A stretch of DNA of 64,000 bases from Chloracidobacterium sp. (GTDB lineage: Bacteria > Acidobacteriota > Blastocatellia > Pyrinomonadales > Pyrinomonadaceae), in assembly GCA_016711345.1 (NCBI GenBank), contig JADJTD010000001.1, positions 1,984,001 through 2,048,000 of the forward strand, written 5' to 3'. A program made the position numbers and the translations under genes. Below are positions 34,184 through 43,944 of this stretch, piece by piece; the first letter of the stretch is position 1; the number at the start of each line of letters is the position of its first letter. The notes under the pieces are model-generated. The model did no database searches. It was not told where the DNA came from and saw only the letters and a program-made list of their open reading frames with translations.

Positions 34184-34311
34184 ATGAGACTCTTAAAGAT
34201 ATTTGCAGTCACCGCGCTTCTAACGACGGCGAGAACAAGATGGAAACCGGCGGAGAGTTTAGAATTGAGAAACCGACCTTTACTACGTGGTTTGTGCGGG
34301 GTTATGAATAG
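34184..34311 (+). pseudogene. Remnant of a secreted-protein gene
   Basis: An ATG at 34184 starts a signal-peptide-like MRLLKIFAVTALLTTA. From 34225, in another frame, DGENKMETGGEFRIEKPTF, then TTWFVRGYE and a stop (34309-34311) look like a genuine C-terminus. The arrangement suggests an internally deleted or frameshifted gene of a small secreted protein. Family not recognised. The rest of 34312-34679 holds the repeat array at 34387 and no gene. Confidence 0.45.
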
Positions 34312-34386
34312 AGAATATTAGCCTGTTTGGCCTGCGTATTTGGTATGGACGTGATGGAAACGCTGCCCAAAAAAGTTGATCTTTCC

Positions 34387-34467
34387 GATGGCTTTTTGGG
34401 GGTCTCCGATGGCTTTTTGGGGTCGTGCGATGGCTTTTTGAGGGTCTTCAGATGGCTTTTTTAATGA
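34387..34467 (+). repeat. GATGGCTTTTTGGGG array, ~21-bp period (copy A)
   Basis: GATGGCTTTTT starts at 34387, 34408, 34429 and 34451, so the period is 21, 21 and 22 bp, with the intervening bases more variable (GGGGGTCTCC, GGGGTCGTGC and similar). A looser copy, CGTGGCTTTTTTGGGG, lies near 34605. The same unit occurs in reverse orientation at 48547-48600. No coding frame runs through it. Confidence 0.85.
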
Positions 34468-34679
34468 GTTTACTGATAAACCCTTTCAGATCATATATTT
34501 AGCTTGCCATCGCGGCTTTATCAATACAAGCCGGCGGTTCTCGTAGTCTATTCACGCTGTCGTCAACGACATCCGGCATTATCGGCTTTATTTTGGTTGT
34601 CATCGTGGCTTTTTTGGGGTTTCAAATGGGCATAAGAATAGCAGGCCCTTGTTTAATAAATGCGGGAGTTGAACGAACT

Positions 34680-37544
34680 CTAAGGACGGGTTTGTGAAAG
34701 CGTGATTTGGCCGTTTGTGGCTGCATTTGGAGTGCCTTCATTGAGCGTCAAACGCTCCCATACGAGCGGTGATGCGGTGCCAGGCTCACCGACCGCGGTA
34801 AATCTCAGATTCAGCAGGATCCCGTTGCCATCAATAGGCATCGAACCGTAAACAGCTACTCGCAGTATGCCCGGTTCGTTGGCGTTGAAAACAGTGTGAA
34901 GCCCTCGGCTGACGGTTCCGGCGACATCTACAGCATCTACAAGCGGTTGGATGACGGCGGGATCATACCTCAGATCAAATTCGTACGAAATGATGTCTTT
35001 GTCAGCAATTCTCTCGACACTTATCGGAACGACGATCTCGTTGCCGGATGGTGTTGTCAGGTAGGGTGCGGTGATCGATATACTTCTTTCCGGCCCGCTC
35101 GTATTTACGCCGCGCGCTACTGTATTCGCCCAGTTTCCCGACACCTCGCCTAGCAATATCGCCGAATAGTTTTCATCGGCAATATTGGAACTGGACATCA
35201 AATAGTTACGGTTAACGGGACTAAATCTCCAAGTTCCGGTCGCTCCGAACGGGGGAGAACTAGTTGTGTAACGGGCAACTTGTGCCGCGTCGAACGAATT
35301 AACGCCGCCGTTCCCACTTACATCTGCGGCGGCCTGTTGACCGGGAGTGAACGTAATGATACCTGTGACAAACTGCGATATCCGTGCCGCGTCAAACGAA
35401 TTTATCGCTCCGTTTTGACCGCCTGTTTTTGACGGAGTAACACTATAGGAACCAAGCCCTACACCAAGCGAATAAGTTCCACTCGGAAACGTGGACAAAG
35501 TAGAACTAGGCGGCGAGCCTGCCGCACTGATAAGCACATTTGAAACAAAACGGAGATTAGGTGAACCGACCGCGTTGCCGTACGTAACAGTTCCGTTGAC
35601 GAAAGACACAGGCGTCGGCGTCGGTGTAAAAGTTGCCGTTGGTGTAAAAGTCGCTGTCGGTGTAAAGGTTGGCGTCGGCGTGAAAGTCGGTGTCGGCGTA
35701 AACGTTGGTGTCGGCGTACCGGGAATCGATGATGGTACTACGACAAATACTCCAAAATGAGGCAGCGTAGTAGATGGTGTAAACGTTGTCCCAACGGGCG
35801 TTGCGACGTTTGTCGAAGCTCCGTTGAGCGAAAGGCTTATGGTTGGAGCAGTCGAATTATAAACACCCGATGCAACTGCCGCACCTTGGTAATTGAAAGC
35901 ATTTTTGATCGTGAACGACTGGCCGTTCATAAGGCCCGCAGAACTGAGATTCACGTTGATCAACGGGGAACCAGTCGAGGTGCAAACAACAATATTTGCC
36001 CTTCCGGACATATAACTATTTGGCCTGACAATGGCCGTATCCGGCATATCATTCGCATTAATGGTGCTCGCGGCATCAAACCCGGTCGAGGCTTTCCACT
36101 GAGCAAATTTTTGAGTTAAAACATCTGTAGTATTGCCGAATTTGTAGGCGTTGGCTGATGTTGCATAGTAGGTGTTGTTATCGATCGTGTAAGGAAGTTC
36201 TGAAGACTGAATGTTTATGCCAGGTGAACCTTCAGAAAAGAATTTATTGCCCGTCACGGTCACATTTGACACACCAGTGAGTTCCAGGCCAATATTTTCG
36301 CCACCTACAATATGGTTATTCAGAATATGACCATTGTCCACACCCGCTCCGTACCCGAATACAACGTTGTAACCGTTGATATTATGAGGATGGAATAGGA
36401 AGTTGTTCTGGATGAGAATATCGGATATTCTCTGGGTCTCTGTGCCGACAAGGAGATTGTAATGACGCAGATCGTAGCCCAAAGGCGATCCTGAATTGGA
36501 GAACACATTGCCCTGAATATCGCCGCCCGGATAGGCTGCCGTTCGCCCGTACAGCTGTGCTCCGAGGCCAAAGTTATTGAGGACGATATTGTCGTAAACA
36601 CGCGAGTAGCCCGAAGCGTTCTCAAGATACAGCCCGTGTCCCTTACCCTGATCCGTGTCGTCAAACACACCGTTGTTGTAGATCAGGCATCCGTAAATTT
36701 CAGTGTTCGAGCTTGAGCTTCCCGAGAAAATACCGTTGAGATTGTCATGAACGCTGAGATTTACAAACTTGTTGCCGTTTCCGGTGTTGAATACGCCAGC
36801 ACCACGCAGGCCCTCTGCCCCGTCGGTGTTCCAGTTTCGCAACGGGTCGCTGTTCGTTATCTCGATGTCCCGGTAAGTAGTATTGCTACCAGTGACGGTA
36901 AGCTGACTGCCCGCTATCCTTACGACAGCTCCCGCAGCGTGAGGCACTGCTCCCGTACTGCTTCCCGCCGCCGCACGATTGACCGTTATCGTATTCCCGC
37001 TGATCCCGTTGATGTACAATGCCTCTCCGTCTACTATCAGCGTTGAGGTGCCGCCCAACCGCCAAGGAGTGACAAAGGCAGATGCGTCTGAAACCGTAAT
37101 CGTCGTCTGAAGTGAATCGATGTTTTCAAGAAGAGTGGTGTAAAGATATCCGTTAATAATCGGATATTCATCCGTAACTGCACGTACCGTTCCACCGTTC
37201 AGTAATGATTGGAATTTGCCCTGATAAATGCCGCCCCTGAGGCAAAGCGTCTTTTCGGCAACGATGACCGTCGTTTTATTGAGCGCTGTTTGAAGGCTCC
37301 AAGGGTTTGAAATGGTTCCGTTACCCTGAGCCGAGCCAGTTGGTGATGCGTAGTAATCACAAGGAGGAATATCGGCAGGGACAGCGATAGTGCTTGGTTC
37401 ACCATTTGTGATCGCACCAGCTTTTACAAGGGCCTCGCTCTTATAAAACAGGATCACAAGTAGCAACAGCAGACAAACGGCTACTGAGCGGATTGAAAGC
37501 ATCCGAAAAGCAGGCGCGGAGCATTGCTCATTAAGTCGAATCAT
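34680..37544 (-). CDS. Surface protein: beta-helix, Thr-Pro linker, dockerin-like and cohesin-like domains
   Basis: 954 residues. A signal-anchor region (SVAVCLLLLLVILF) is followed by a right-handed beta-helix (about residues 60-560) beginning CDYYASPTGSAQGNG and containing repeated N-G/N-N turns (LENASGYSRVYDNIVLNNFG). Then a linker of FTPTPT repeats (about 610-645), a dockerin-type-I-like repeat pair (GAINSFDAARISQFVTG and ADVSGNGGVNSFDAAQVARY) and a C-terminal cohesin-like beta domain (ISYEFDLRYDPAVIQPL). This layout suggests a polysaccharide-acting or adhesive surface protein. No catalytic residues of a specific lyase are clear. Start could also be the Met at residue 15. Confidence 0.82.
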   Translation of the reverse strand: MIRLNEQCSAPAFRMLSIRSVAVCLLLLLVILFYKSEALVKAGAITNGEPSTIAVPADIPPCDYYASPTGSAQGNGTISNPWSLQTALNKTTVIVAEKTLCLRGGIYQGKFQSLLNGGTVRAVTDEYPIINGYLYTTLLENIDSLQTTITVSDASAFVTPWRLGGTSTLIVDGEALYINGISGNTITVNRAAAGSSTGAVPHAAGAVVRIAGSQLTVTGSNTTYRDIEITNSDPLRNWNTDGAEGLRGAGVFNTGNGNKFVNLSVHDNLNGIFSGSSSSNTEIYGCLIYNNGVFDDTDQGKGHGLYLENASGYSRVYDNIVLNNFGLGAQLYGRTAAYPGGDIQGNVFSNSGSPLGYDLRHYNLLVGTETQRISDILIQNNFLFHPHNINGYNVVFGYGAGVDNGHILNNHIVGGENIGLELTGVSNVTVTGNKFFSEGSPGINIQSSELPYTIDNNTYYATSANAYKFGNTTDVLTQKFAQWKASTGFDAASTINANDMPDTAIVRPNSYMSGRANIVVCTSTGSPLINVNLSSAGLMNGQSFTIKNAFNYQGAAVASGVYNSTAPTISLSLNGASTNVATPVGTTFTPSTTLPHFGVFVVVPSSIPGTPTPTFTPTPTFTPTPTFTPTATFTPTATFTPTPTPVSFVNGTVTYGNAVGSPNLRFVSNVLISAAGSPPSSTLSTFPSGTYSLGVGLGSYSVTPSKTGGQNGAINSFDAARISQFVTGIITFTPGQQAAADVSGNGGVNSFDAAQVARYTTSSPPFGATGTWRFSPVNRNYLMSSSNIADENYSAILLGEVSGNWANTVARGVNTSGPERSISITAPYLTTPSGNEIVVPISVERIADKDIISYEFDLRYDPAVIQPLVDAVDVAGTVSRGLHTVFNANEPGILRVAVYGSMPIDGNGILLNLRFTAVGEPGTASPLVWERLTLNEGTPNAATNGQITLSQTRP
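35611..35718. repeat. 18-bp tandem repeat encoding FTPTPT linker
   Basis: About six 18-bp units (GGCGTCGGTGTAAAAGTT and close variants on the plus strand) encode the Phe-Thr-Pro-Thr-Pro/Ala-Thr linker of the beta-helix protein on the minus strand. Such arrays often vary in copy number between strains. Confidence 0.85.
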
Positions 37545-37704
37545 ACAGGCTATTGCTAAGAGTTAAACATTCTAACCCTAAAGAACATTTTTTTCAACCC
37601 CAAAAAGGGGCGCAAATAGCCTTTCGCCTAGTGTTCATGAGGAAATCGCGAGGTTATCAACACTGATGAAAACTACAGTTTGATCCATATTTGTAGAGTA
37701 GAAT

Positions 37705-40700
37705 CTATTTCACAGGCGGATCGTCGGAAACCTGAAAGAAATCGCCTGTTCCGTCATTGGTCTTAAGAAGCCGCATTACGTCCTCGTAACCAAATGGACG
37801 TGCTCCGCGTCGGCCGAATACAGCGATCTGGTTGCCGCTTTCATCGGCAGCGCGATCGCGGTCGAGACCTTTTGAAATGCTGATAGCTTCGCCTTTTGTC
37901 TTGAACATCGCGATCAGCTTTGGTTCTGGCCGCGGGCTGAACCCTGAGTAGTTTGGCATTGTTTCAGGGTCGGTAAGCTGGAGGATCTTGAGGCCGTTCT
38001 TTCCGTCGGCGACGTAGGCATAAAGGCTGGCGTTAGTCATCGCGACCTTGATCGAGTGGGCATCATTGATCGAACCGTCGGCATTGAAAGTCTGATCAAG
38101 CTTTGGCTGTTCGGGTTTTTCGATGTCGATTATTGCAATACCGTCCTTGCCGTTAGCCACATAAGCGTAAGTGCGGGCGACGTAAATGTCATGTGCGTGG
38201 CCTAACGGTACTATCGCGTTACCCACGAGCTGAACTTCATTTTTGGCCTGCAGATTCTTAATGTCTATCACTTTCAAGCCGCCTGCATCTACTACGAAGG
38301 CGTATAGGAATTGCACCGCGACGGCCTTGGGTTTGTTTAACGGAACCTGAGCCGCTACTTTAGGCTGAAGCGGCGTGGAAAGATCGACGATCACCATAGC
38401 CGAGTCAGTCGTTAAGTAGGCGTAGTTACCAGCGATAACAACATTATTCGCACCGTTGAGCACACCGTCAGGATTGAAAGTCACTGAGCGTTTAAGGAAA
38501 TTGTTCTGCGGATCACCGTCTAGCATTGTTGCGGCATTGACAAGGATCAGGCCTTCGTACTTGTCGGCAACATACAGGTAAGCATAAAGCGGATGTATCG
38601 GACCTTCTTCGTTGATCGCAGGCCTCGGTTTGCCCTGTCTGTCAGCTTCTTCGTTAAGACGCAATGCTTCATCGGGCGGAACTTGTTTAAATGTGCCATC
38701 TTCGTTCCGAACAGTTCGCCAGCGTGCAGGATCGACCGCTAAGGTTGATGGTGCAGCGACCGCAGCAGCGTATTTCGTTGGAACATAAAACTTTTGACCG
38801 AGCGGGGAAACGGGCGCAGTCACGATGCGCTCTGAAAATCCTTTGTGATCGATCTGTGCTACATCGTAAACGCGAAGGCCGCCTTTCCCGGCTGCCGCGT
38901 ATGCGTATTCGCCGCGAACCTGCACCTGCAATACCTCAGGACGGCCTTTGTTCTCGTAAACCTCGTCAAGCTCACGGCCATCACGGACAAATTTATCGTA
39001 ATCATCCCTATAGGCCAGCTTATGTAGTGTGCTGCCGTAAACAGCCTGCGGTTCGTTGTGTTCGGTGACGGCTATGGCTTCGAGCGAATGGGTCGCCGCA
39101 ACGTAAACATAACGGCCCATGAAATTGACGAAGTTCGTTCCTTGCAGCATCACCTGCGCTAGCCACGCGTTATTGTCCTTGTCTTTTGAAACGTGGCAAT
39201 TTGAGCAAGTCTGCGTTTCCTTGCCGCGAACGGTGTGAGGAACGTGCGTATTGAATGCTTGACCTGAAAAGCCCTCTGCTGAGACGGTTTGCTGCTGGCT
39301 GTAGATCCATTCGCGATTTTGGTTTCGTGAGCTCACAAGCACCGCAGAGCGTGATGCGACCGGTGCTACGCGATGACCTGTGACTGTGCCGTCTTTGCCA
39401 AGCATGAATATATCGTCGCGAAGTACCTGGAAATTATAAGACGTGAAGTTTCGCGAATCGCCGCCTTCGTTGTGCCGATTTGGCATTTTGCGATTGGATT
39501 CCATACTGAGATGGCACCCAAAACAGCTTGTCACCCAGGATGTATGGCACGCATAGCAAGTCATATTGCTGTCACGATGGGCCAGCTTATCCTCGACCAC
39601 GGTGGAGTCGCCCCATGTTTCATTATCCTTTTGGATGGTCTTGGCGTAGGCCGATGCAGGGTTGTAATCGCGGGTTCCTTCTGTAACCGTATCGACTGTT
39701 TGCGATACACGCCACCACAAGTTTGGATCGACGATCGAGTTTTGAACGATGTCGCCTTTTTTTAGGGCGATGTCGCGTCCGCTGGCATTCTTTCGCTTTG
39801 TATCGGCCTTGATGACCTCAAGGATAAACTTCTGTTTGCCGTCGGCAGCGCGAAACTTCAATCGCGTCAGATCGCGGCCGATGAGAGGCTTGTTATCTTT
39901 GGTCCTTTGGTTGATCTCTCCTTTATTCGTTACAGGCATAGCAGCAAAGCCGCTCGTGATGCCGCTGGCTTTTGCCTGGACAGTTCCGTGGCAATCAATA
40001 CAGCCGACTTCTACCGCCGCACGCGGTTCGTTGTAGAGTATGCCCGTGCCGTGGCTGTCCTGCTGGAAGTGACAATCGGCGCAGTGCATTCCTTTTTCGA
40101 GGTGAATGTCCTGGAGATGAACTGCCTTTTTGAATTTGTCAGGGTCATTTGGTTCGACAACACGCCCGCCAACGTCTAAGAGATTTCCTTTACGATCCTT
40201 TTTATAGACATTTTTAAACATCCAGCCATGGCCGTGAGAATCGGCAAATTGGACATTCTTCAACTTAGCATTGAAATCGGCAGTTCCCGTCTGCTGAAGA
40301 AAAACCGAATCTGACCAAAGCCCGCGAAGAGAGGCTCCTTCGGGATTTTTGTCGAGTTTCGCTTTTTCTTCAGACTGGCTCGGATTGATCTGTTTGTCCG
40401 CCGGATACATGAATTTGCCATCGGTCTCGTTGTCCCACCACATCTGCCCGAGATAAGTCGCGACCATGTTCGTTCCCGGATGCATGTGACATGTCATGCA
40501 TTGCGTCGTGGGAATGTTGGACGTAAATTGATGTTTGATCGGGTGACCGGATTCGTTCTTTGGTATTTTCGTATCTGCAGATTGCGAAAAACCCTGATTA
40601 CCCGCAGCAGCATATGGACCGGCAGCCTTTTTGCTGGTGTCATTAGCGTAAATCACATGGCACGCCGTACATCCGGCGGAGCGATAGTCGCCCGCGTGGT

Positions 40701-41661
40701 CGTTAGTGCCAAGAAAGTTAAGAGTTGGGTCGAAAAGCCGCGTTTTTTGCAGGCCGAGGTAAACCGGATCAGTACGGTTGTTTGTTCCAAGTCCACGCGG
40801 GCTAAGTCCTTTGTCCGGCTTGCCATTTTCTTCTTCTTTGTCAGGACTTCCGATCTCAAGCCGTCGCTTACCACCTCGTTCGAAAACGCGTAGGATGTTA
40901 CCAGGCTGCGATATTTCCCAACGCGGCAGCGGATAAAGCGATTCTAGAAAACCTTCTTTTGCCTGCTGTTCGCGAGTAGGTGCCGGAGACTGAAATAGCG
41001 CCTGAGGTTTGCCGTCTTCGCTATAGCTTTCGCCAAAAGATGTGTCCTTGATATGGAATCCGCCATTGTTATAAAGAGCGGCGCCCCATAGCATTGCACC
41101 ATGTGCCATCATGCTGCGCGGGCTCCGTTTTGTTTCTTCGGCGTGGCAAGTGCCGCAAGTTTGGCTGACCACGCGAAAGTCGCCCGGATTAATAAAACGG
41201 ACAAAATCGCGGCTTTCCCTTGCTAACAGAGTATTTGTTCTTTCAGGGTTGCGGCTGGAGCAGTTGCCGTTCCTACATCCCCATTCCTTTGGAAATTTCG
41301 GCTGGACATGAGCATCTTTTTGCGTCGTTGCTGCAGGATTGCCGCCGTGACAAGCGGTGCAGCTAAGGTCTTGAGCATCTTTGCCATCTTTAAGCGTTTC
41401 GTACACATCGCCGCTGCTGTTAAATTTGTGCATCGGCTCGATATTATTGTGGCAAGTCAGACAGCCTTCCATCGGAGCTTCGTTGGATTGTGAAGGTGCG
41501 GGCGAAGAAGGTAGAGTTTTCGTGATTGTTTGTGTGACAGGAGGCGTGTCGTTCAATTTTGCAAGCACCGCGCTCTTCCAAACGGCAGCGGCCACAAAAC
41601 AAGCAAAAGTGAGCAGGACGATCAGCTTGATCTTTTTATGCATGTTCGTTACTGCGGACAT
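37705..41661 (-). CDS. Decaheme c-type cytochrome with C-terminal LVIVD-type propeller
   Basis: 1318 residues. Signal sequence KLIVLLTFACFVAAAVW. Ten CxxCH heme sites: CLTCH, CTACH, CGTCH, CTACH, CMTCH, CADCH, CIDCH, CYACH, CFGCH and CSNCH, spread over about residues 65-820. A non-heme Cys pair (CRNGNC) lies after the second. From about 840 the chain has repeats of the type YVYVAATHSLEAIAV, YAYAAAGKGGLRVYDV, YLYVADKYEGLILVNA and YAYVANGKDGIAIIDI, characteristic of LVIVD-type beta-propellers. Probably a periplasmic or surface electron-transfer protein. Ribosome site AAGGA precedes the ATG. It is the second gene of a minus-strand pair with the barrel gene (18-bp gap). Confidence 0.9.
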   Translation of the reverse strand: MSAVTNMHKKIKLIVLLTFACFVAAAVWKSAVLAKLNDTPPVTQTITKTLPSSPAPSQSNEAPMEGCLTCHNNIEPMHKFNSSGDVYETLKDGKDAQDLSCTACHGGNPAATTQKDAHVQPKFPKEWGCRNGNCSSRNPERTNTLLARESRDFVRFINPGDFRVVSQTCGTCHAEETKRSPRSMMAHGAMLWGAALYNNGGFHIKDTSFGESYSEDGKPQALFQSPAPTREQQAKEGFLESLYPLPRWEISQPGNILRVFERGGKRRLEIGSPDKEEENGKPDKGLSPRGLGTNNRTDPVYLGLQKTRLFDPTLNFLGTNDHAGDYRSAGCTACHVIYANDTSKKAAGPYAAAGNQGFSQSADTKIPKNESGHPIKHQFTSNIPTTQCMTCHMHPGTNMVATYLGQMWWDNETDGKFMYPADKQINPSQSEEKAKLDKNPEGASLRGLWSDSVFLQQTGTADFNAKLKNVQFADSHGHGWMFKNVYKKDRKGNLLDVGGRVVEPNDPDKFKKAVHLQDIHLEKGMHCADCHFQQDSHGTGILYNEPRAAVEVGCIDCHGTVQAKASGITSGFAAMPVTNKGEINQRTKDNKPLIGRDLTRLKFRAADGKQKFILEVIKADTKRKNASGRDIALKKGDIVQNSIVDPNLWWRVSQTVDTVTEGTRDYNPASAYAKTIQKDNETWGDSTVVEDKLAHRDSNMTCYACHTSWVTSCFGCHLSMESNRKMPNRHNEGGDSRNFTSYNFQVLRDDIFMLGKDGTVTGHRVAPVASRSAVLVSSRNQNREWIYSQQQTVSAEGFSGQAFNTHVPHTVRGKETQTCSNCHVSKDKDNNAWLAQVMLQGTNFVNFMGRYVYVAATHSLEAIAVTEHNEPQAVYGSTLHKLAYRDDYDKFVRDGRELDEVYENKGRPEVLQVQVRGEYAYAAAGKGGLRVYDVAQIDHKGFSERIVTAPVSPLGQKFYVPTKYAAAVAAPSTLAVDPARWRTVRNEDGTFKQVPPDEALRLNEEADRQGKPRPAINEEGPIHPLYAYLYVADKYEGLILVNAATMLDGDPQNNFLKRSVTFNPDGVLNGANNVVIAGNYAYLTTDSAMVIVDLSTPLQPKVAAQVPLNKPKAVAVQFLYAFVVDAGGLKVIDIKNLQAKNEVQLVGNAIVPLGHAHDIYVARTYAYVANGKDGIAIIDIEKPEQPKLDQTFNADGSINDAHSIKVAMTNASLYAYVADGKNGLKILQLTDPETMPNYSGFSPRPEPKLIAMFKTKGEAISISKGLDRDRAADESGNQIAVFGRRGARPFGYEDVMRLLKTNDGTGDFFQVSDDPPVK

Positions 41662-41679
41662 TTTTCCTTACCTCTTCTC

Positions 41680-43794
41680 TTAAAAAATCAGTTTCATTTG
41701 GCTGAACATCGAATATTGCGGTTTGGACGGATTGATGACATCGCCCGAGCAGAAATTCGGTATCGGGCAATTTCGATCCCTGTCAGTGTAAATATCTTTG
41801 AATCCTTTGCCCGCAAAAAATACGCTGCCGCCAAATGTGAATGTAACGTTATTTATTAGCCAGGGGCGATAAACGACACCAAGACTAAGGTCACCGCCGA
41901 TCTCATGGCGAATGCGAGGCTGGAAAAGTGTGTATTCGAGCGATTCTGTTCGATGAAAGCGGAGGTAATTTGCGTTGAATATGGCTTTTACGGTTTGCGT
42001 TATCTCCGCGTCAGCACCGAGATTGAAGATCTCAATTCCAGGATTTACAAAATTTGCCTGTCCCTCGGTCTTGCTCGAACGCAGCGTCGGCAAAAGGCTG
42101 TTTCCCTGAACCAAACCCACTTCGGTCGATACGAGGCGAATTCCTTGTCGGTTCCAGTACGAAAACTGCCCGCCGACAAAATTTGGATCATCCAGGATCG
42201 CGTCAAATCCCGTTGCTTTATCATCCGTCGGATCTTTATCACCTGACGCAAAGAAAACCGATGCCCGAAACCGAAGCCAGTCCCGGTCGATCGAGGCCTC
42301 AGCTGCAGCCATATGTGCCCTGATATTTGTTTTGCGGCCCGCTATCGAATTGAAATCGTCGCGGCCAAAAGCGAAATAGTAAGAGTTCGATAAATTCAAC
42401 AAGCCGATGTGACCATCGCCATTAAAACCTATGTAACCAGCCTTAACGTCATGCTCGCGGGCACTGCCGATCAATGCCGGACGCACGAGAAAGCCGTTCT
42501 CGTCGTAATGAGTACGTCCACGGTCATCGTTGTAAGCGCCTATGGCCTGGATCGTGTAACCTTTCGTCAGAAAATCCTGGCGATAAAAATTGGCTATGTA
42601 AATATTCTGATTCCGCGTGTGAAATGTGTTCAGGTTGCTATTCGTGTCCTTTTCGAGCTGATGGAAATAAACGACATTGAACTGATTTCTATTATTTGAA
42701 AACGCTCCAAAGAAACGTGCGCCTAAATTGTTGTCCGAATACAAAAAGCCGCGAAAATCGGCGTTGAACGGCTGAATGCCGGCACGAATAAATGCGGCGT
42801 CATAGTTATCATTCGTGTCGAATAGTTTTACTTCGGCAAACGCGTCTTCAAGCGATGCATGAAAGTCGGTTCGAGTCGTACCGCGACGGACATCGATATT
42901 TACGATGCCGTTCTCGCGTGCATTCAGGTAATTTGGAACACTGAATGTCGGTGATATCTTTATGGCCCATGTCCGAGGCCTAAAAACAGTGTCACCTCTG
43001 AAAAACTCGAATGAAACTTGAACTGTTTGATTGAACGAGAGGCTTTCAGGACGGCCAAAGAAGTTGTTGCTGTTCGGGTCAGCGGTGCTGACATTATTTC
43101 CTGAAGGTGTCCGGCGTATTTCTACGCCAGTCGTACTCGTTCCGGACAAGATCATAAAGTACTTGTCGCCGATGATCGGGAAATCACCTTTCAACACATT
43201 TTGGTCGTAAGGGTTGTACCAAGCATTTCGCTTAAATGGAATATCGCGTCCGCGAGCACCTTTATCGCCATAACGATCATATTCAGGAAACTCATAACGC
43301 CAGCGGTCGCGGACCTCGCGTCGATCGGCAATAGGTTTCGTTGCGGTTTCTTTTTTTTCTGTATCCTCAGGTTTGGTTTCTTTTTGAGTATTGACGACCT
43401 TAAATTCAATTTTTCTGTCACCGTTGTCGATGATAACGTTCTCGAGGATCGGGCATTTTTCTTTCTTACGGTCGCAGAACAAATTTGAAAAAACACCGTA
43501 TTCGGCTGCTTTACCTTGATCAAAACGTGCTTCAAATGGCGATCCGACAGTTATGCGATAAGCACCTGCACGCAATCGGAAAGAATAATCGCCGTTGGAT
43601 TTTGTGATCTGAGTAGAATCTTTGCTTGATGTCTGGTCGGTGACGATCACGGTCACGCCTGCGACCGGCTTGCCTTCGTCGTCAACGACCCTGCCAGTAA
43701 GACGTCCGCCCGACGATTGGGCATAGTTAATTGAAGCTATAGTTGCAGCTAAAAAAGTGAGAAAAAGGACACGTTTGGGAAAACTCAACGACAT
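41680..43794 (-). CDS. Outer-membrane beta-barrel protein with N-terminal carboxypeptidase-regulatory-like domain
   Basis: 704 residues from the ATG at 43794 (MSLSFPKRVLFLTFLAATIASINYAQ); the frame extends to 43827. After the signal peptide, LTGRVVDDEGKPVAGVTVIVTDQTSSKD and YSFRLRAGAYRITVG form the plug-like regulatory domain. A KEKCP segment and a Lys/Glu-rich linker follow. The remaining ~520 residues alternate short aromatic strands (FNVVYFHQL, YYFAFGRDDF, FRASVFFASGDKD), as in TonB-type or porin-like barrels, and end in aromatic KLIF. No TonB box is clear. It shares an operon with the decaheme cytochrome, a porin-cytochrome-like pairing. Confidence 0.8.
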   Translation of the reverse strand: MSLSFPKRVLFLTFLAATIASINYAQSSGGRLTGRVVDDEGKPVAGVTVIVTDQTSSKDSTQITKSNGDYSFRLRAGAYRITVGSPFEARFDQGKAAEYGVFSNLFCDRKKEKCPILENVIIDNGDRKIEFKVVNTQKETKPEDTEKKETATKPIADRREVRDRWRYEFPEYDRYGDKGARGRDIPFKRNAWYNPYDQNVLKGDFPIIGDKYFMILSGTSTTGVEIRRTPSGNNVSTADPNSNNFFGRPESLSFNQTVQVSFEFFRGDTVFRPRTWAIKISPTFSVPNYLNARENGIVNIDVRRGTTRTDFHASLEDAFAEVKLFDTNDNYDAAFIRAGIQPFNADFRGFLYSDNNLGARFFGAFSNNRNQFNVVYFHQLEKDTNSNLNTFHTRNQNIYIANFYRQDFLTKGYTIQAIGAYNDDRGRTHYDENGFLVRPALIGSAREHDVKAGYIGFNGDGHIGLLNLSNSYYFAFGRDDFNSIAGRKTNIRAHMAAAEASIDRDWLRFRASVFFASGDKDPTDDKATGFDAILDDPNFVGGQFSYWNRQGIRLVSTEVGLVQGNSLLPTLRSSKTEGQANFVNPGIEIFNLGADAEITQTVKAIFNANYLRFHRTESLEYTLFQPRIRHEIGGDLSLGVVYRPWLINNVTFTFGGSVFFAGKGFKDIYTDRDRNCPIPNFCSGDVINPSKPQYSMFSQMKLIF

Positions 43795-43905
43795 AGCGTA
43801 AATTCTTCCAACAAAACCTCGGGGCAAAATAAATTAAAATTCTTTTCGATGTTGCTGACAGACGTTGTAACATAAATTGGGACAAAAACCAAACATTAAA
43901 ATAAC

Positions 43906-43933
43906 TTGACTATCGGGCGGGTTTGTATAATAT
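43906..43933 (+). promoter_or_regulatory. Promoter-like element abutting the heme-binding gene
   Basis: TTGACT (43906-43911), 16-bp spacer and TAATAT (43928-43933), overlapping a TATAAT at 43926. The ATG at 43945 is about 11 bases past the -10, and no Shine-Dalgarno is visible (GAAACACC precedes the ATG), so the transcript may be leaderless. It lies in the 150-bp divergent gap with the barrel gene. Confidence 0.5.
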
Positions 43934-43944
43934 TCAGAAACACC

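Noticed and set aside
34387..34467. Could be a small CRISPR array
   Set aside because: The period is only ~21 bp, the conserved part ~11-15 bp, intervening bases are similar to each other, and no cas genes are present.
43926..43931. TATAAT as the -10 partner of TTGACT at 43906
   Set aside because: The spacer would be only 14 bp; the overlapping TAATAT gives 16 bp.
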